From: Bacteroidota bacterium
GTDB taxonomy: Bacteria > Bacteroidota > Ignavibacteria > UBA10030 > UBA6906
DNA length: 64,000 nucleotides
Assembly: GCA_019637975.1 (NCBI GenBank)
Contig: JAHBUR010000013.1
Location: 1-64,000 of the forward strand
Direction: 5' to 3'
Shown: one piece after another, positions 60,408 through 64,000 of the stretch
Numbering within the stretch: the stretch's first letter is position 1
Layout: each line of letters opens with the position of its first letter
The notes under the pieces: generated by a model
The model's database searches: none
The model's input: only the letters and a program-made list of their open reading frames with translations
What the model was told of the DNA's origin: nothing
Position numbers and translations under genes: made by a program

Positions 60408-61421
60408 TCACTCTTTCGCATCTGTTTCTTTCTTCGGAAAAAGAAGCGAGAGAATGATCGACAGCGCAATCACGCCCGCAATGAATCCCAACGAAATCTC
60501 AATCGGGAATTTCCCGCCGAATAATTCGTTGAGCCACACCATCTTCAATCCGACAAAAATCAGCACGATGGCCAACCCGTATTTGAGCAGATGGAATTTC
60601 TCCACCGCCCCGGCAAGCATGAAATACATGGCGCGTAAGCCGAGAATGGCAAAGACGTTGGAAGTGAAGACGATCATCGGCTCTTTGGTTATGGCAAAGA
60701 TTGCGGGAACCGAATCCACCGCAAAGATGATGTCGGTCAGTTCGACAAACAGGAGCGTGATGAACAGCGGCGTTGCGTGCATTACGCCGTTCAAGCGGAG
60801 AAAGAATTTCTGTCCGTGCAGTTCCTGCGTAACGGGGACGAATTTCTTAAAGAGACGGATCAGCGGATTCTTGTTCGGCTCGATGTTCTTCTCCGGCGCG
60901 AACATCATCTTGATTCCCGTTCCGATCAGAAACACGCCGAACAGAATCACGACCCATTCATACTCAATCAGAACGGAACCCATCGCAATGAAAATGGCAC
61001 GGAAAATCAACGCGCCAATGATTCCGTAAAACAAAATCCGGTGCTGGTACATCGCCGGGATGGCGAAGTAGGTGAAGACAACGACGAACACGAAAATGTT
61101 GTCCACCGAAAGAGATTTTTCAATGATATATCCCGTCAAGAACTCAAGGCCGACCTGCTCCGCCGCCCGTTGAGGATCGAACCCGGGAATGGCGAGCAGG
61201 CGTTCGTCTATTTGGAATTTCCAGCCGGCATACATGTAGAACGCGTAGTTAAACGCCAGCGACAGCACAACCCACACGACACTCCATGTCGCCGCCTCCT
61301 TGAACGAAACAGCATGCGCCTTGCGATGGAAAACGCCGAGGTCAAGTGCCAGCAAGAGGAGAACAAAACCGGTAAAGGCGGCATAGAACCACCAATACTC
61401 GGCAATCGGAAAAAGGGTCAC
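60408..61421 (-). CDS. TerC-family integral membrane protein
   Basis: A 337-residue protein with about nine membrane helices. TerC features are LLALDLGVFHRKAHAVSFKE, GYIIEKSLSVDNIFVFVVVF with acidic residues in the membrane, LLFVELTDIIFAVDSVPAIF and FVGLKMVWLNE. The start is GTG 61421. TerC/Alx proteins help export metal ions (Mn2+, Ca2+) or aid membrane protein maturation. It is separate from htpX (114-base gap). Confidence 0.93.
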   Translation of the reverse strand: MTLFPIAEYWWFYAAFTGFVLLLLALDLGVFHRKAHAVSFKEAATWSVVWVVLSLAFNYAFYMYAGWKFQIDERLLAIPGFDPQRAAEQVGLEFLTGYIIEKSLSVDNIFVFVVVFTYFAIPAMYQHRILFYGIIGALIFRAIFIAMGSVLIEYEWVVILFGVFLIGTGIKMMFAPEKNIEPNKNPLIRLFKKFVPVTQELHGQKFFLRLNGVMHATPLFITLLFVELTDIIFAVDSVPAIFAITKEPMIVFTSNVFAILGLRAMYFMLAGAVEKFHLLKYGLAIVLIFVGLKMVWLNELFGGKFPIEISLGFIAGVIALSIILSLLFPKKETDAKE

Positions 61422-61499
61422 ACAGTATCCTGAATTGTGAGAGGGACGGGTTTCGAGATTACAACAGAAGAGGAGGGGAAGTGAGTTCCGGAAGAAGTT

Positions 61500-62327
61500 T
61501 CAAGCACGAACAGCCTCGAAAGAGTGCAGCAATTCTTTCATGATGCTGGCAGATTCTACATCCCCGGTTGTTTCGTATTCTGCAACAAGGTTGTGCAACA
61601 CCCGGGCGACGATCATGCCGGTTGTGCATTTCAATCGCAGAATGTCGAAACCGGACAATTTCGCTTTCGCGTTGGCAAGTGCCTCCTTGCTGATCGTCTT
61701 TCCCCCGTTATAGCAATCAACAAGAACCTTCTCCTGCCGGATCGAAGCCACCGCAAGAAAGTGCCCGGGGAAGTTGCAGCCTTCAATCTTCAGTCCCAAT
61801 CTGTCGCCCACCAGCATGTACACGCACGCAAGACTGATGGGAATGCCGCGCTTCTGCTCGATGACGTACACGAGATTACTGTTCAGCGGATTGTAGTAGT
61901 CGTCAGATTCAACGCCGCCCAGGCCGTATCCCTGAAAAAGGAATTCAGCAAGGTCGAGAGCATCGCGACGCGTATAGCGCGCATCGTATTCATCGGCGAG
62001 ATTGTCGAGAAGCGTTCTCAGCTTGGCCGGATATAATCTGCCGAACTGAAACCGGGCGATCAAATCGAGGGCGGATTCGAGGCGTTCGTTCTCGGTTTTC
62101 TTTTCCTGCCAGCTCCCCCATTGTTCCTTCAGCCAGACACGATAGTGAGTCAAGAGCGGACGAATCAACAAAGCGTTTGTCGCGTTGAGCGCGATTCCCT
62201 GCCGCCCGATCTCATCTTCAAGCGAGTCGCCGAACAATGATAGTTGCGCGATAACGACTTCGCGGAGAGATTCATCTTCGAGCAAGCGGATAAGAGCAGG
62301 AAGTTGGCGTATGTCCGGCGTATTCAT
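61500..62327 (-). CDS. Transglutaminase-like SirB1-family protein
   Basis: ATG 62327 gives 275 residues (TTG 62342 is an alternative). SirB1/transglutaminase-like features are GYGLGGVESDDYYNPLNSNL, KRGIPISLACVYMLVGDRLG, NFPGHFLAVAS and LVDCYNGGKTISKEA. The fold resembles cysteine peptidases, but members are commonly taken as non-catalytic regulators; the P-G-H-F histidine is present. The function is not established. It sits 31 bases from the alpha-amylase gene end. Confidence 0.88.
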   Translation of the reverse strand: MNTPDIRQLPALIRLLEDESLREVVIAQLSLFGDSLEDEIGRQGIALNATNALLIRPLLTHYRVWLKEQWGSWQEKKTENERLESALDLIARFQFGRLYPAKLRTLLDNLADEYDARYTRRDALDLAEFLFQGYGLGGVESDDYYNPLNSNLVYVIEQKRGIPISLACVYMLVGDRLGLKIEGCNFPGHFLAVASIRQEKVLVDCYNGGKTISKEALANAKAKLSGFDILRLKCTTGMIVARVLHNLVAEYETTGDVESASIMKELLHSFEAVRA

Positions 62328-62373
62328 ATTCTCTGTAAGCAAGATACGAATTTTCCGACCAGCTTGCGCGGGC

Positions 62374-64000
62374 TTATTCCATTTCCTTCACAATTTCGAA
62401 AATTCCGGCCGACATTCCATCGAGCGTGATTGATTTCCCGGCACTCAGGTCGAACTCATTTCCCGAAAGCATATCCCGCAACCGGACTACATCGACAAGT
62501 TGATGTTCGAACGGCGATAGATCGACGGTTTGCTTGTCGCGATTGTTGTTGATGACAACCATCAGCCGTTCATTCTTCAGAATTCTGAAATACACATACA
62601 CTTCGTTCGTCGGTTTGAAGTGAATGAGTTTTCCTGTTTGAAGAACGGGGTGTGCTTTGCGAATGTGCAGCAAGCGTTTCGTGAAATTGAAGATGTCGGT
62701 TTCCGTTTCCGTTCTTTCCTCCTCTGTAAATGCATTTTGCGTATCACCCGGAAATCCTCCCGGAAAATCAGCACGCAGTCGCCCGTGATCGGGTCCGCCT
62801 TTCATGCCAAGTTCGGTTCCGTACAAAATCTGTGGAATCCCTCGCGTTGTCAGCAGCAATGTCATTGCCATCTGAAATCTCCTTGTGTCGCCGTTCACGT
62901 TGAACATGATGCGCCGGATGTCGTGGTTGTCGAGGAAGGTGACAAGATTGCCGGGATCGGGGAAAAGAAAATCTTTCGTCAGGCAATTGAATATGTGTTC
63001 GATCTTTCCCGCCGAATCGGCAAATGCCTTCATGAATGCGTCGAACAATCCGAAATCAGTAATGGCCGGCAGTTGCGGATCCAATGGCTTGGGGAAGAAT
63101 GATTTCCGTTGGTACGGCGCAAGATAGACGGGATCCTGAATCCATACTTCTCCCACAATATTGAAGCGCGGATATTCATCGAGAATCGTTCTGCACCACC
63201 TCGCCCGAAATTCCGGATCGATGTACGGATACGTGTCTTCACGAATGCCGTCGATGCCGCTGTATTCAATCCACCAAATTGTACTTTGGGTCAGATACCG
63301 GGCGACGGAAGAATTCTTCTGGTTCATGTCGGGCATGTAGGGCGTAAACCAGCCGTGTGTCGCTTTTTGTTTCGTGAGCGAGTCGCTGTACAAGTCGGTG
63401 AGCTCGGCTTTCGAGTGATAGGATTTGAGATGATTGTCGGGAGAGCCGTTCAGCCAATCGGGCGTCGGGAGATTTTGAATCCACGGATGACTGATGCTGA
63501 TGTGATTATTCACGTGATCCATAATCACTTTGAGGTTCCGCGTATGCGCTTCCTGCACGAATGTCCGGTACAGTTCGTTGCTGCCGAAGCGCCGGTCTAT
63601 TCTATACAAATCCGTTGCAGCATATCCGTGATAGCTTGATGCGCGTACGTTATTTTCCACAACCGGCGTCAGCCACAATGCCGTAACGCCTAAATCCTGC
63701 AGGTAATCAAGTTTGTTGATGATACCCTGCAGATCGCCGCCGTGCCTGCCGTACGGCTCGTTGCGATTCAGCGTGTCGGACATTCCGGAAATATTATCGT
63801 TGGAGGCATCGCCATTTGCAAAGCGGTCGGGAACGATGAGATAGATGACGTCGGATTGATCAAAGCCGTTATGCCCGTCGTCTGAATTCCGGCGCTGCAG
63901 GAGGGGGAATGAGACGCGTACTTCTCCGCTTCCCGAACGAAAACGCAAACCATAATTTCCCGGTGTAGCGTTGCGCCGGATTTCTATATCCACAAAAGCG
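62374..64000 (-). CDS. Alpha-amylase-family glycosidase, neopullulanase/cyclomaltodextrinase type (partial)
   Basis: The frame is open beyond the window end, so the N-terminus is missing; at least 541 codons are present. The visible start (DIEIRRNATPGNYGLRF) looks like the end of an N-terminal cyclomaltodextrinase domain. GH13 motifs follow: VIYLIVPDRFANGD, VIMDHVNNH (region I), GIREDTYPY with the nucleophile Asp in R-E-D (region II), IVGEVWI with the acid Glu (III) and TFLDNHD with the third Asp (IV). A C-terminal beta domain follows (RLMVVINNNRDKQTVDL). It hydrolyses alpha-1,4-glucans or cyclodextrins; location unknown because the start is missing. Confidence 0.92.
   Translation of the reverse strand, partial: AFVDIEIRRNATPGNYGLRFRSGSGEVRVSFPLLQRRNSDDGHNGFDQSDVIYLIVPDRFANGDASNDNISGMSDTLNRNEPYGRHGGDLQGIINKLDYLQDLGVTALWLTPVVENNVRASSYHGYAATDLYRIDRRFGSNELYRTFVQEAHTRNLKVIMDHVNNHISISHPWIQNLPTPDWLNGSPDNHLKSYHSKAELTDLYSDSLTKQKATHGWFTPYMPDMNQKNSSVARYLTQSTIWWIEYSGIDGIREDTYPYIDPEFRARWCRTILDEYPRFNIVGEVWIQDPVYLAPYQRKSFFPKPLDPQLPAITDFGLFDAFMKAFADSAGKIEHIFNCLTKDFLFPDPGNLVTFLDNHDIRRIMFNVNGDTRRFQMAMTLLLTTRGIPQILYGTELGMKGGPDHGRLRADFPGGFPGDTQNAFTEEERTETETDIFNFTKRLLHIRKAHPVLQTGKLIHFKPTNEVYVYFRILKNERLMVVINNNRDKQTVDLSPFEHQLVDVVRLRDMLSGNEFDLSAGKSITLDGMSAGIFEIVKEME

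Overview
The window is a densely coded bacterial chromosome segment of moderately high GC (roughly 52-54% by eye). Several genes point to the Bacteroidota/Chlorobiota side of bacteria, most likely an Ignavibacteria- or Kapabacteria-like lineage. These are a PorV/PorQ outer-membrane protein, a TonB receptor with an N-terminal carboxypeptidase-like domain, DUF5686 and DUF5916 outer-membrane proteins, secreted proteins ending in an 'IVPNPY...' tail domain, a GldA/GldF/GldG-type ABC exporter with DUF4340, and an OmpA protein with calcium-binding repeats. The placement is inferred from gene content only; I see no rRNA, tRNA, CRISPR array, insertion sequence or prophage.

Layout. 0-9.7 kb: end of a cation/proton antiporter, an NAD(P)-binding protein, a DUF5686 protein, a CDF metal exporter, a BaiN/HI0933-type flavoprotein, a Tat-exported metallo-beta-lactamase-fold hydrolase, an SDR, DUF309 and an isoprenylcysteine-methyltransferase-like membrane protein. 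9.8-19.8 kb: OmpA, HerA-like ATPase (DUF853), PPK2, a thioredoxin-like protein, DinB, a HipA-family kinase/DUF3037 pair, a homocysteine S-methyltransferase, DUF4230 and a zinc-ribbon/subtilisin/glycogen-binding fusion. 20.7-25.8 kb: a sugar cassette (opcA-pgl-glk) running into molybdenum-cofactor genes (moaD, moaE, moaA). 23.9-26.2 kb: two toxin-antitoxin loci whose toxins both look internally deleted. 27-35 kb: a five-gene outer-membrane/secretion operon (TonB receptor, two related secreted proteins, a lipoprotein, PorV-like barrel). 35-39.3 kb: the Gld-type ABC exporter operon on the minus strand. 39.5-46.7 kb: esterase, DUF5916, RRM protein, Tat mini-protein plus amidase, alpha/beta hydrolase. 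46.8-53.5 kb: a GroES-like protein, then a tight operon nfnA-nfnB-PAS-buk-ptb-SpoIIE phosphatase. 53.6-56.4 kb: an M16 peptidase pair. 56.5-59.3 kb: an AT-richer accessory patch (secreted trypsin-like protease and two unknown proteins) plus DUF2442. 59.4-64 kb: HtpX, TerC, a SirB1-type protein and an alpha-amylase cut by the window end.

How the genes work together. The six-gene 47.4-53.5 kb unit links ferredoxin/NAD(P)H electron transfer (NfnAB) to acyl-CoA/acyl-phosphate/ATP conversion (Ptb-Buk) and encloses two signalling proteins: a cysteine-rich PAS protein and a phosphatase with a DksA-like zinc finger. It is the best candidate here for a coherent, little-described system. The 27-35 kb operon looks like a self-contained surface-export or uptake module built around paralogous secreted proteins with the same C-terminal tail. 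The two disarmed toxin genes near the Moco genes are the clearest genome-evolution signal.

Limits. Functions come from reading motifs and family resemblance without database searches. Start codons were chosen by ribosome-binding sites, overlaps and the first conserved residues, and are stated where doubtful.
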